From NCBI RefSeq assembly GCF_010183535.1, contig NC_071330.1, forward strand, positions 11,885,717-11,949,716: 64,000 nt of DNA, in the 5' to 3' direction. Source of the DNA: Caenorhabditis remanei. Its lineage: Eukaryota; Nematoda; Chromadorea; Rhabditida; Rhabditidae. The position numbers were made by a program, and so were the translations under genes. Below are positions 34,847 to 47,727 of the stretch, piece after piece. Under the pieces are notes generated by a model that worked only from the letters and a program-made list of their open reading frames with translations, was not told the DNA's origin and searched no databases. How positions within the stretch are numbered: position 1 is the first letter of the stretch; every line of letters starts with the position of its first letter.

Positions 34847-36428
34847 ATGGCATCTCAAATGACCGCAAAACACCATGGATCAAAGTTACGTTTTCTGCCT
34901 GTTTCATCATCAAACATGGCTTTTGTTAACGGAGATTTGGTAAAAAAAACTATGACGTTTTGAAATACTCTGATATTAATTACAGAAGAAATCAATAGCA
35001 ACTAGACCAGATGGCTCAGTACTCCATTCAAATCACTCTGTTACTTTGGAGAACTTATCAAACTCAAAATATTTCATAATAGATCACGAGAGTTATATGT
35101 TTTGCACAATTACCCAGTGTTTTAGGGATCTCTCAAGTTTGACTACTTTCATGGTGAGATTATAATTAATTCCCAGCAATTTAAAATACTGATTTATTTA
35201 GAAAAGTGTAGGGAGACCACAAAGAATATATCTTCGACGAATTCCTATTTCAACGTTTAAAAATGACGTTGAATACCGGGTGTTCACTGATGATGTTTTG
35301 GAGATGATTCCTATTCTTCTGGAGCGCCAACATGCAATCTTAGAACCAACAAAAGGTTGATACAATTTATGAGAATTAATAAAACTTTCAAAGTTTAAGA
35401 TTTACTTCAAACGTTTCAAGAAAAGTGGAAATCCGATGATCGGAAATTCTATAACACAATTAGTTTATTGGAACTTGTGGGTGTTCTGGAAGAGTTTGAT
35501 ATAAATAAAAACTTGCTCACAGTAAGTTATAGCAAGCATTTGCAACACTAATGTTTCTTTTTTTCAGATTTGCCCAGATGCGGTTTACGAAAGTACTTCT
35601 CACAACATGTTCTTAAAAGGCACCAACCCAATTGTCCTCTACAGTCCTGATGGTGGATTGGTTATGGATATTACTCAAGCAGTCTTCTACACATTTCAAT
35701 CGGTTATCTGTGGTATCAATTTAAATGTCAAAGTTTGTAAGATCTGTCAGAGTGACAAGTGCATGGACAACTACAAGGCAGAAGTGTTAGCTGCGATGAA
35801 GGAATATTCAAACTTACGTGAGGGATCTTATGTTGTAAATAAAGAAGTCTCAAAGAAAATAGATGTTCTCAAAACGCACTGTTCGTTTATTAATCAGAAG
35901 AACTTTCCGAAACAAGACTACATGATGGTCAATGAAGATATAATGAAAAGAGAACCTTTGAAGGTTTATCAAAATATCATAGACTCATACGAAATCCCAG
36001 AAGATATTAGATGTCCTAATGCAACAGGACCCGTGACTGCTCCCGTTTGGGCTGGCAGATATGTAATCATGAAAGCATGGTCAAATAATTTCTTTGGAAG
36101 TACCAATACAAGTATCAAGATGTTGGTTTTGGATGGACTCCTTCAAAAAGTTCCAAAAGATATGAAGTGTGCATATGAGTTGGAGGTAAGGTTGCTGTAA
36201 TGAGAAAAAAAGTTCTTATTTCAGCATATCAAATTAATCGAGCATGACTGTTTTGAAAATGTGGATGATGGGAGACCGATGCAGCTGTCGGATATCTTCG
36301 GTGGCACTTCCGATAAGAATCCACAATCATCATTGTCTAGCTTTTCGAATCTCATGCAGAACTGTTCTATAACTGCTCCCGTCGTCAAGAAGAATAATAA
36401 GAAGGACAAGAAAAATAAGAAAAAGTAA
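34847..36428 (+). CDS. Array family member G: module with short basic tail
   Basis: Exons 34847-34939, 34986-35153, 35202-35355, 35400-35521, 35568-36185, 36225-36428; 1,359 nt, 452 residues. Module: SKYFIIDHESY, RIYLRRIPIS, RVFTDDVLEMIPILLERQ, EFDINKNLLT, ICPDAVYE, VICGINLNVKVCKIC, VWAGRYVIMKAWSNNFF. The intron that splits the last two module blocks in most members is absent; exon 5 reads straight through it. No coiled coil; the protein ends in a lysine-rich stretch. The ATG is 1 nt after TTTTTTCAG. Its VMDITQAVFYTF block groups it with H and K. Confidence 0.82.
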
Positions 36429-36897
36429 CAAAAGGAAATCAAGACACCATTCCATTCGTTTTTTTTTGCATTCGGATTTTCTGCACGTCCCTCTCCCAAA
36501 TTCAATACTCCCTCAATTTTTAATTCCCTTCATTTTTCCGTTTCTAAATTTCCTTTCGAACCAGATTCGCATAAGCTTTATAATTTCCTTTTCTGAGCAA
36601 CCTTCATATATTTCCTTGTGTATCCCAACTAAAAATGTGTTGTTTGTCACTCCCACTTTCCCATCGCATGATTAAAATGTTCTTTGAATTTTCGGTTTTT
36701 TGGAATTAAGTCCAACACCTGCTGAATAAACTTTTAATCTCGTTCAACTTTTTTTGGGTACGTGAATTTTGCAAAGTTTTGTTAGTTATGTATTTGAAAC
36801 TTGTTTGATCGATTCGATTTCTATATACTCTACCGTTCATTTTTTACGGCATTGTACGCATTTGACACGTTTGTTGCTTCTTCCAGATCTAACTTCC

Positions 36898-39800
36898 ATG
36901 GCTTCTTCAATTTACTCCGCATCAAAACTTTGCGTTTACCCGTCTACCGGTTCAAAAATATCTCGAGTCTATGGAGAACTGGTAAGCTTCGAAATTTATC
37001 CGGTTTTTAGCTTTTTTTCAGGAAAAATGGATTGCCGAATTGTCAGATGGTACGAAGTTTGAATCAAATTATTGTTTTTTGATTGGAAACATTTCAAACT
37101 TCAAACACTTTGTTCTGGATAAAGAGGAGATCCTGACGTTGCTTGTGGTGGCTGAAGAATTTGATGAAGAATACAGCCAAAAGTTCAAATTGGAGTGTCT
37201 TTCGAGTTTAACTAATTTCACTGTGAGATGATTTCATAGAAATTATGCACATGTCTATTGATGCTGAATTCAGAAACATCTTCCAAAGAAAATATATATT
37301 CGAAAGATTACCCCAACGACGGGAAGTGGAGGCGACTTTATGAGAGTGTTCACAGATGACGTCCTTGAAATAATTCCTATTCTCTTAAAGAGACAGAGTA
37401 AAATGGCACAAGAATCAGAGGGTATGAATTCAAATTATCATCAAAATTTACAACATATTTTTATTCCAGAACTTTTGGAGAAGTACAAAGTTAAGTGGGC
37501 GACAAAACAGAATTACGTATACACCTCAATCGATGCTCTCAAATTTGGCCAAGTACTTGACGAGTTTAACATCGACAAAAGCGATATTACAGTGAGTCCT
37601 CAGCTTCCGTATGGCAAGTCTCTGAAAATTGCATTCTAGATAATCCCAGACTTTCTACATCTCCTAACCTCTGACCATATGCTTCGTAAAGGTTTTGACC
37701 GTATTGTAACTTTGAGTCAAGACGGAAAACAAGTTATGGATATTTCTCAAGCAGTTTTCTATATCTTTCAACATAGCGTTTGTGGCATTAATTTGAGTGT
37801 GACTGATAGATGTAAAGTACATTCCAACTGCATCAAAGACTACAAAAAATCCGTATTTGATGTCATGAGAGAGTACACAGAGCTACCAGAGGTATGATTT
37901 CATTACCGCTAATTCTAAAGTCTTTCAATTTAAGGGATCATTCGTTTCGATGGAAAATCTGGATGAGAATATTGAAATATTGAAAAAGCATTGTACTTTC
38001 ACCCGCCAGGCGAGCCTTCCAAAAAGAGATTACCACCAGTACAATCTCAATCTGGATGACACATGCTCACTGCTGATTTATGAAGGGATCATTAATTTTT
38101 ATGGATTACCCAATCCCTACCAAAACTCTTTGTCGAAAGAAAGTGTTAAGTTGAAAGTCTGGCAAGGAAGATTAATTTTAATGAAATCATGGGTTGAACA
38201 TTTCTTTGGAAATTATAATATGGATATCAAGCATTTGGTTTTGGATGCGTTGTTGTGTAAAGTACCGTTAGAGGATCGAGCAGAGTACGAGCTAATGGTG
38301 AGAGAGTTTCTGCATGATTTACTGGCTCTATTCCAGTTTAGATGTCCTTTGAAAACTCGAACGTCCCTCAAAACATTTAGACGAGAGACGTTTAAATGTT
38401 TTGAGGGTCGTCTAAATTTTTTTTAGGACGTCTAAACATTCAAACGCAATTTTTGGTATTTCGAGGGCGTCTAAATATTTTATGGGACGTCTTAGTGTTT
38501 CAAGGGTTGTTTATATTTGTGAAGCATATTTTAACTGGAATAGAGCTAATTAACTTTTTGAGAAATCCTACTTTCATTTAATGAAAAGGTTGACTATATT
38601 TAATCAAAGAACAATATTTCAGCATACGCGAGAAATCAGAAATGATGCCTTTGTTACTCACAATGGATCGACACAACTGTTCTTAAATCCACCAATAATA
38701 CGCCCGTGTAGAGAACTCAACATGATTGGAAGTAGTTCTCATCCACAAGTTTTTGAAATAACTTCAGTTCGTGACGAGGAAACAATTCGACAGAAAAACA
38801 ATGAAATCGCAGAGCTGAAATCAAAACTAATCAGAATGCCGACGCTGGAGAAGAAGGAAGTGTTCTTGGGAGAACTGGAAAAGAAATCGAAAAATATGGA
38901 GAAACAAATTGAAATGTTGAGAACAAATGTGAAGAGGTTGAAGACTTTTGAAGAAAAAGCAAAGAAATCAAATGCGTTGGAGAAGAAAGTGAGGAGTCTG
39001 GAGAAGGAAATGGAGACGTTGAGATCTGGTGGAAATAATGAAGAGAAGATGAAGGAAGCGGAGGGATTGAAACAAAAAATAAAAGTTATGGAGCAGGAAA
39101 TTGCAAATTTTAATTCGATGGAGAGAAATAGAACGGACAATTTGGAAAATTTCTCAAAGAAGGCAAATGATTTGGAACTGGAAATATGTCAATTAGAGAA
39201 TGAATTGGAGGGAAAAGATCGAGAGATTGAAAGTATGAGGGCGCCATCTTTCAGAACTATATCCGCATTTCAAAATAAAGAAAGGATGGAGAATAAGCCT
39301 GTTATGATGAAGCCAAAAATGGGAGATGTGGAGCAAGAACTAAGGAAATTGAATGCTCAGTAAGACTCAAAAACAGTTTGATTTAAAATTTATTTTTAAT
39401 TTTTCAGACTGCGCTTTAAAAACGAACGACTCGAACGCGACGCTAAAGATAACTACTCCAGCAAATGCATCCGATTAGAAACTATTTTGAAAAAGAAGGA
39501 ATCGATTATTGAAAAGTGAGAACTGTTCTTTTCCAGTAAAAACGGACTTTTTTTTAGATTGCAATCCCAAAATTTGCGATGGTCACTTGAAAACAATTCA
39601 CTCCGTCTTGGCAACTCCTCAAAAAAGAATTCCAAAATGGAGAAAAAATCCATAGTACTCAGTCCACAAGAGCAGCTCGCAGAGTTTCAGGCTATCCAAA
39701 AGGATTTCAATGGGGATGAAATTCTGAAAAAAGCCAGAGACCTGGTAGAGAAGTTAGTTCTATGGATTACAATTTTTTGAAGTTAATAATATTCATATTC

Positions 39801-40020
39801 ATTCAGATTAAGTCTAGATTCTGATCTATTGGGTCGAGCAAAGTATGAGTTGATTCAATTGGAAGCTAGTATTCGGGTTTTCCTTGAAATTTTAAAGTTG
39901 AATGTTCAACAAATTGAGAAAACCGAAGCATGTTTCAATTTGTTGCCATTACCCAAATATCCATCACTATCAAATAAATTCCTGGACGATTATCGAGATG
40001 AGCAGGAAATTGACAATTAA
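36898..40020 (+). CDS. Array family member H: module plus long coiled coil
   Basis: Exons 36898-36981, 37022-37222, 37274-37421, 37470-37591, 37640-37891, 37935-38297, 38623-39359, 39408-39515, 39558-39752, 39807-40020; 2,424 nt, 807 residues. Module residues 1-390: FKHFVLDKEE, KKIYIRKITP, RVFTDDVLEIIPILLKRQ, EFNIDKSDIT, SVCGINLSVTDRC, VWQGRLILMKSWVEHFF. Residues about 430-700 are an extended coiled coil. The C-terminus (LEILKLNVQQIEKT, then LPLPKYPSLS) resembles the end of member I. Intron 6 holds a hairpin-forming repeat. The donor GTTAGT at 39753 is unusual. The ATG lies 11 nt after TCTTCCAG. Confidence 0.82.
38350..38510. repeat. Hairpin-forming ACGTCTAAA repeat in gene H intron 6
   Basis: Several copies of GACGTCTAAA/CGTCTAAATTT and their complements (for example AAAACATTTAGACG facing CGTTTAAATGTTTT) lie within about 160 bp, so the transcript could form a hairpin. 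No clear element ends. Confidence 0.5.
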
Positions 40021-41278
40021 CAGGTACCCTTGTCCGTGTTCAAATCTCTCTTAGTTCACCTTTTTCAGTAATTTCGCGCCAACGACACACCAGTCGTCTC
40101 TCTCAACACGGATACTCACATCGACATGCTCCCCCGCCCCTTTTCTCTTTCCCTCGCTCGATAATTCTCTTGTCTTTTCACAAGATTTCTGATGTCTCTT
40201 GGTTACCTATTATCTCTAGTTATCACACACTTACTTTTTCTTATCTCTACTTTGTTTCCCATGAATTAAGCATGAGACCTTTTTTTGGCCTCGTGAGATT
40301 TGATTACTCGTGGCTTTTCTCATGTTTCATATATGTCATGAGAAAATGTTGCTGAAAATAAATACAATTTACAAACACTTCTTTTCTTTTTCTTTATGTT
40401 GGTAAGTTTGTCCTGATGTCCAGACAGTAGAGAAGATTTTGTTTGTGCGTCTCTACTTCCGTATGTCCAATTGTTTCTGTTAAGGTAATCATGACTGAAT
40501 TATATCCGTATTTCGTATTTCCAGATATTTGAAATCCTTGAAAGAACCAAACTCCATCCAAATAATCTTCTTTATTTCTTTTCTATTTCATATTTTTGGA
40601 AACACAAATCCCTTTTTTCTAAAGTTCTCTAAAAAAAAGTGCATCGATAACACACAAATCCCTTGTTTGCCAGATCCTTTTACACTATCACATGATATGA
40701 ACTCATGAATTCTAGAAATTCGAAATGAATTCGTATCTTTCTGACGTTCTTGTTTACGTGAGCACTTTTTGCCTGAGCGAGTAGTCATTAGTCGGCTTGA
40801 GAGGACTACAGATGGTGTTGGCGGGGGGTGAGCTCATTTGAGCAGTCTGCTCGTTTTAAATGATCCCTTATTAGCCTAGGTATTGGAATTGTTCGTTAAT
40901 GAGAGTGAGGCTCCTGTAGGGTAGGTGATTACCCACTCATCTGCTTGATGCATTCTATTATTTGAATCAATATCTAAAATTATAATATGAGTTTTTACTT
41001 TTTAGGTCTGTCGGTAGGTACTCTAAGGCAGTACACAAGCTTAACTGACAATCCGTTTCTTAATCCTTCATCTCCTCTACTTTCACAAGTCCTTCAGATT
41101 TAAATACAAACTAATCCCCTGTCATAAGATTCTCAAACTCCGTATCGGATCAAATTTCTATTTCTCCTCCATTCTAGCTAACACGACACTTTTTGCAGTT
41201 TTTCCTTACTTCTTACTCCTTTTTTACTATTGAAGAATTCCCGAGCTCGTTTTTAACTCGACTAACCAATTTGTCGAA
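40021..41278. other. Intergenic region between H and I
   Basis: The gene H 3' flank has an AAAATAAATAC signal near 40355. I see no further gene; the rest is AT-rich with no repeat that I can delimit. Confidence 0.45.
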
Positions 41279-42039
41279 ATGAGCGGAAGAAACAAGAATA
41301 ACAAGAAAGGAAACAACAAGAACGTGAATAAGGCAACGTCTGGACCAGCACCGGTGAGATCTTCCTTGAGATCATCAGCCGAGTTGGAAGCAGCTGCGAA
41401 ACTATTCTGTGAGACTCCACTTGGAGTAAGTTCTAGGGTTTTAGCATACTTGCAAACCGGTCCAAAACGGGACGAAACAATTCGGATCGTAACTTTCTTA
41501 AAACGCAATATTATGAGCTTAATAATATACAAAAAAGAGATCTCGATGAGTTCTATGTCAGCGACTTAGAACTCGCGGAGATCTTCATTTCGGTATATTT
41601 TTCAGCTCTTAAAACTCAATCTTCAGGGAATTACGCGCCGGCCCGGTTTAGCTCGGTTCGCAAGTATGGTGTTTAGTAGGCACCACACATGAAGAATTTC
41701 AGGATCCCTCCCTCAGTGTGAATTTCCGGAACGTTCCGGTAAAAATTTACCGAAATTTACCGGTAAATTTACCGGTAAATTACCGGTAAAGTTACCGGTA
41801 AATTTTTACCGAAATTTACCGGTAAATTACCGGTGAATTTATCGGTAAATTTCGGTAAATATTTACCGGTAATTTACCGGTAAATTTTTACCGAAAATAT
41901 TTACCGAAACAGCTATTTACCGGTAATTTACCGATAAATTTCGGTAAAAAGTCAATAGTTCTGAATTTATGGCTCCGGGATATTTCGAAACCGCGACAAC
42001 TCGAAACTGCGACATCTCGAAACCGGTAAAACGCGTATA

Positions 42040-42345
42040 AATTTTACTCTAGAAAAGAGGTAATATTATGGTTCCGAGGGTCCGGGGTTCGACGCCGGGT
42101 CTGGCAAAACTTTTTTGCATTCCATTTTTGGCCTTTTGGTACGAATCTAACAATCAGGGTTCGATCCCCACTGGTGGCAAAACTTTTTTGTTTTTTGTTT
42201 TTAGCCTTTTGGTACCAATCTGAAGACCAAGGTTCGATCCCCATTGCCGATAAAATATTTTTGCTTTTCATTTTTCGTTTTTTGGTATTAGTCTACGGTC
42301 GAGGGATCGACTCCGGATGTTGGCAAAATCTTTTTTATTGATTTT
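42040..42345 (+). repeat. T-arm-like modules, left inner arm
   Basis: Four units of about 72 bp, each with a B-box-like core (GGTTCGACGCC near 42086; GGTTCGATCCC near 42159 and 42231; a diverged GGATCGACTCC near 42303) followed by GGCAAAA or similar and a T run. The core GGTTCGAxxCC matches the RNA polymerase III B box found in tRNA T arms. No A box or full cloverleaf seen. Confidence 0.6.
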
Positions 42346-42464
42346 TTTTAAAACAAAAAACGGACATCTCAAAAATAAGAAACATATCACGATGAAACCA
42401 TTAACTCATGTTTTCTTTGAATCAGGCGTTTTTAGATGCCGGTTTTTTGTTAAGAAAAAAAATC

Positions 42465-42695
42465 AATAAAAAAGATTTTGCCAACATCCGGAGTCGATCC
42501 CTCGACCGTAGACTAATACCAAAAGGCTAAAAACAAAAAACAAAAAAGTTTTGCCACCAGTGGGGATCGAACCCTGATTGTTAGATTCGCACCAAAAGGC
42601 CAAAAATGGAATGCAAAAAAGTTTTGCCAGACCCGGCGTCGAACCCCGGACCCTCGGAACCATAATATTACCTCTTTTCTAGAGTAAAATTTATA
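42465..42695 (-). repeat. T-arm-like modules, right inner arm (inverted)
   Basis: Reverse-complement copy of the left inner arm with three of the four units (cores near 42490, 42565 and 42637). The arms differ at a few bases. Confidence 0.6.
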
Positions 42696-44106
42696 CGCGT
42701 TTTACCGGTTTCGAAATGTCTCGTTTCGAAATGTCCCGGTGCCGAATTTATCTCTATTTGAAAAACAACGATGCTCCGAAATAACGCTCCGCGCCTTGTT
42801 TAATTTACCGAAATTTACCGGTAATTTACCGGTATTTACCGAATTTACCGGTAATTACCGGTAAATTTTCGTCAAATTTACCGGTAAATTACCGGTAAAT
42901 TTTCGGTAAAAATTTACCGGTAATCTACCGGTAATTTACCGAAAAGGGCATTTACCGATAAGTAATTATCGGTAAGCACACACTGCCCTCCCTGCTGACC
43001 GCTGCGGATGAGATCAATTTAGAAGCACGGTTCAAGGATGCAAGGGAAAACGGGCTCAAGGAATCGGTCCCAGAGGAAGAAAAGTCTCCAGTAATAGAGG
43101 ATTTAAAGAATCTGAATTTGAACGAAGAAGTCTTGGAAGATCCAAAAAACTCAAAAAAAGTGCAAGACTTGGAGAAGAAGGTGAAACAACAGGCAGATGA
43201 GATAATTGATTTGAAAAAGTATGTCAATGAGATTAAGATGTTCTATCAAACCCATGTTTTCAGAAAACTCAAAGATTGTGCTGACAATGAGGAAAGATTG
43301 AAGTATAAGTTGGTCAATACAGGAGCTGGAGAGAGTAAACTGGCAAAGTCGAACCGAGAGTGAGTCCCACAGACAACCAGGCAAACAGACTCATATTTTT
43401 CCAGCCTCCGCGAAAAGATACTCCGCAAATCGCTTCAACTGGATAACTTGACCCAAGACAACAAACAATTAGTTTCAGTTCTCTCTATGATTTTGTCATC
43501 TCTCCCTAACCCATTACCACCAATGCATCAAGGAAATCCAGCTGAACAGCTATTGGGATACCAAGATATCAAGAGGAACCTGGAGTCTGGAGTAGTCTTG
43601 AGAGAAGGCGTTGGAATGATGGAGAAGTAAGTAGTAGAGATGGACAGAGCTTGTTAACCTCAACTGTTTTCAGATTGATCTCCATTTCGAACAAACCTGA
43701 AATTCAGGCTCAGGCTGCCCAGGAGATCCAGGTATACGAGCAAGGTTATATCGACTATTTGCAAGCATTGGAGTTCAATATAACGAAGATTGTGGTAAGT
43801 TTTCAAGTTATCGATGCATCAAAAATGAAATAAATCTGTATTTCAGACGACTGGACGCCTTGAGGAAACTATCCGCCTTCCAGATTTCCCATCTTTCTCT
43901 GCAAATCTCATAACCGAGTATTTTAATGAAACGGAACTTCAACCATCGTCATCGAGACCTGCGGGAGTTGAGGTGAAAGACTTAAAGAGTCCGGGTGAAT
44001 CTACCTAACATAAAATTTTCAGACTGTAATGACTTCAAGAAATCTGCAATGTCCAAATTGCAAAAAATCACTCCCAATCCACTATCGCATAGGTTCGAAT
44101 AAGTAA

Positions 44107-44536
44107 TTGATAAGCAACATTCTTTGATTTCAAAAACAAATGCAAAATAAAATCTTATACACTTTTTGTTTTTGGAACTATTGAACAACTTTTCTTATAT
44201 TTGTATAAACCATAATTGCTCTCACTTTTCTCAATTATAATCCCGATTCGGAATGTTCTAACTAATCTTACAACTCATTCCCTCTGTCCCTCCAAATACA
44301 AAGCCCTTGTAAATAATATTACCCTACTCTGATAACTAATTGTTCCACTCTCTTCCACCTTCCCAAAACCAGCTTTAATGATTATTTTCTCTTTTGTTAA
44401 AATTAATTCCTGCTTTTCCTTATCAGGTTTAGACTCGTGAGGGATCTCACCTGACCTCCAGTCAATTTTCCTGTACATTATAACGATTAAATAAATTAAA
44501 TAAAACTATTCAGATACATTGACCGACCACCTCTAG
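44107..44536. other. Gene I 3' flank
   Basis: AAAATAAAA near 44145 could be the gene I polyadenylation signal. A minus-strand open frame (44478-44275, 67 codons) has no splice context or recognised motif; I do not call it. Confidence 0.4.
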
Positions 44537-45024
44537 TAGAATGGAAGAAGAACTTTCCCTCCCCCGTTTCTAGGAAAATTTACCCACCCTACGGGTGACG
44601 TCACCACACCTGTGTACCTACCTGAAAAAAGTCCTGTAATTCATCATACCCCTGTTCATAATTCCCAGGTAAGTTCCTCACCTGTCCACCTGTTTTTACC
44701 TAACTACCTCTTTACCGTACACCTCTTTACCGTATGCCTAGTTAACCTGTATACCGTACGTCTACCTATTTGGAAAAAAATTGCAAAAAAAAAGTTTTGG
44801 GATTATTATTGTTTCAATGATTAACTACCATTATTACGTTTTATATTAACGCAACCAATTCTGGATATTTTTTATGAAATGGTATAGTTTTATGTTTTTT
44901 GGATATCTTTATGAAATTATGATATACGAAAAGAAATTATCCTGTTTTTGGATATTTTTATGAAATTCTGATATACGAAAAGAAATTATCCTGTTTTTGG
45001 ATATTTTTAATGAAATTCTGATAT

Positions 45025-45670
45025 ATTCTAGATCGGGAGGATTCAAACCCGCGTCTACTGAAGTAAACTTCAGCCCGGATAAGTATAGACCTCACGCAGC
45101 GTAACTGACCGTGTCTAACCGGAACCGACACAGATAAGAATGGTGGGGGAAGTCAATTAAAAATGAAATTGTCATGTTTTAGATATCTTTATGAAATTTT
45201 GAAATACGAAAAGAAATTGTCATGTTTTTGGATATTTTTATGAAATTCTGATATACGAAAAGAAATTATCCTGTTTTTGGATATTTTTAATGAAATTCTG
45301 ATATATTCTAGATCGGGAGGATTCAAACCCGCGTCTACTGAAGTAAACTTCAGCCCGGATAAGTATAGACCTCACGCAGCGTAACTGACCGTGTCTAACC
45401 GGAACCGACACAGATAAGAATGGTGGGGGAAGTCAAAGTGAAAAGAAATTATCATGTTTTTGAATATCTTTATGAAATTCTGATATACGAAAAGAAATTA
45501 TCCTGTTTTTGGATATTTTTATGAAATTTTGATATATTCTAGATCGGGAGGATTCAAACCCGCGTCTACTGAAGTAAACCTCAGCCCGGATAAGTATAGA
45601 CCTCACGCAGCGTAACTGACCGTGTCTAACCGGAACCGACACAGATAAGAATGGTGGGGGAAGTCAAAGT
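45025..45670 (-). repeat. Three tandem units in the left arm
   Basis: Units begin near 45030, 45310 and 45541 (spacing about 280 and 231 bp). They are the reverse complement of the units in the right arm. Confidence 0.8.
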
Positions 45671-47695
45671 AAAGAGCGAAAGAGTATCCTGATTCTAGAG
45701 GTTCGAACTCACGTTTATCAAAATGATCCTCACGGGATTCTTCTCGATCCATTGTTTTCTTGTGAGCGGATTCTTGCACTCGACCATTACTCATCCATCA
45801 CGACGGTTCGTTTGCTCTATCCACTTTACTTCAGCACTGAAAAAGAAAACACTAATTTGTAAATTCAGTGAGAATATAGAGAATAGAGAAGAGAGAGAGA
45901 GACGAGAAAAAAATATAGGATATATATCTCAAAGATGGCCAAAAAGGAGAAAATAGAAGAGTCACGATCCACTACGGAGGGATACTGGCCGACTGAGCCA
46001 AGAAGATGAGATGAGGGGACTGAGTGTCAGTGGGCGGAGTCTAGTAGACATCTGATTTCTCATGAAGATAAGTGAGCAGGTGGTTTGTGTTACGGTCATG
46101 TGACAATCGGCAAATTCAAACAAGAGTGAAATTGGATAAAATGAGACGACCGCCATCTAGACAGGTGTTACCTCTTAAGCGACCGTTCGAGGTTCCAAGT
46201 TTCCCACAAAGACCGATTTCCCAGGGAGATGAGGAGGCAGATGGAAATATGTGAAGACAAATGTCCCAGACAATCCTATCGCAGCTGGGCTAATAATATG
46301 GGTCAAGAAAAACTCAAGTTTTGTAAGAATATATGAGGGTAACTAAAATAGAGCTAAGAAAATCGATTAATTGTAAAATTTGTAGAAAATCGGGTTGTGG
46401 CTAGAATGTACGAAAACAAATTAGTCTAGAAACTCAAGCGACTAATTTCTTTTCAAGTTTTCTTAAGTCCGAGCAGGAAATCTGAAGGATAGCTCACATT
46501 CGTAGTCCCACTCACGTCTACTTTAAAAAAAAATTCCTTGAAAAACTCTGCATTTCAATATGGTACGGTTGGCACCTCGTTGACCTACGGGCGCGTGCGA
46601 ATTTCTCGTCGCTATTTTTGTCAAATCCGCTTTTAAGTTTCGGCACTTTTTTCCGCACAGTTTTTGTTTCGGGCGCTGGCGGAGGCACGTTAGGTGCTCC
46701 GTTATTATCGTTAGTAGATTTTTACCTCTAGCTGTGGTTTCTTGACCAGTTTTGTAGTTTTAGTGTAATTTTAGTGGATTTTTAGCCGATTGGCTCGGAA
46801 TAAATTGGTTATTCCTCAAAAAACTGTTTTAGTGTTTTGTTTTTGTTAAAGTGTTTTGGGTTGTGGTAACGCGTTTCAGGTTTCAATTTGTGTCAAAAGA
46901 GGTTTTGACCAAATTTAGCTTGTTCTTGTCTTCGTCGTTACTCTCGCATTATGTGTGTTTCCCGTAATTTTAACTCGTAATTGCCTAGGTGACTATATTT
47001 CGGACCTCGGAATCTTCGTTATTTTCTCATAAATTTTTTTTGAAAACGCGATTTTACAGGTTTTGAGGGTTTTACAGGTTTTTTTTCTGGCGGTCTAGGG
47101 CTGGTTTTTTCAATATTTCAAACCACGGCATCCTTGTTAATTTGTTTTCGTACATTCTAGCCACAACCCCAGTTTCTACAAATTTAAAAAAGTACCAAAT
47201 TTCACAATTAATCGATTTCCTTAGTTCTATTTTAGTTACCCTCATAGTCTTACAAAACTTGAGTTTTTCCTGATTTGAGTTTTTCCTGACCCAGCTGCGA
47301 TAGGATTGTCTGGGACATTTCTCTTCACATATTTCCATCTGCCTCCTTATCTTCCTGGGAAATCGGTCTTTGTGGGAAACTTGGAACCTCGAACGGTCGC
47401 ATTAGAGGAAACACCTGTCATTCCCTAGATGGCGGTCGTCACTCTTGTTTGAATTTGCCTATTGACACCTGACCGTTAACACAAACCACCTGCACACTTA
47501 TCTTTATGAGAAATCGCTTTTATGATCAATACTATCAGACTGGCAGATCTCTACTAGACTCCGCCCACTGACACTCAGTCTCGTCACCTCATCTTCTTGG
47601 CTCAGTCGGCCAGTATCCCTCCGTAGTAGATCGTGACTCTTCTATTTTCTCCTTTTTGGCCATCTTTGAGATATATATCCTATTTTTTTTTCTCG

Positions 47696-47727
<32 letters not shown>

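Larger units (their letters stand above)
41714..42985. mobile_element. hAT-like fold-back element in gene I exon 2
   Basis: 1,272 bp with ends CAGTGTG and CACACTG and a perfect 8-bp target duplication CCCTCCCT (41706-41713 and 42986-42993), as for hAT elements. The two halves are inverted copies: outer arms of TTTACCGGTAAATT-type repeats (41745-41950 and 42800-42965) and inner arms with tRNA T-arm-like modules, around a loop near 42350-42460. No transposase; non-autonomous. Confidence 0.88.
41279..44106 (+). pseudogene. Array family member I: coiled-coil tail only, broken by an element
   Basis: Exons 41279-41425, 41703-41713 continuing at 42994-43218, 43264-43359, 43405-43626, 43674-43794, 43847-43972, 44023-44106. 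Without the inserted element and one 8-bp duplication these sum to 1,032 nt in one frame (343 residues). The N-terminal module is missing. The protein is a basic N-terminus (N/K-rich), then coiled coil, then a C-terminal part (ALEFNITKI, then LPDFPSFSANL) that matches the end of H, and a final CPNC pair. A 45-nt intron (43219-43263) is divisible by three and could be retained. As it stands the second exon is interrupted 11 nt after its start, so a normal mRNA would need the element removed by splicing. Confidence 0.7.

Noticed and set aside
42040..42695. True tRNA genes
   Set aside because: Only B-box-like cores with T runs are present; no A box, anticodon arm or paired acceptor stem is visible.
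44275..44478. 67-codon minus-strand frame next to the fold-back element
   Set aside because: No motif, no splice context, and not similar to any array member.
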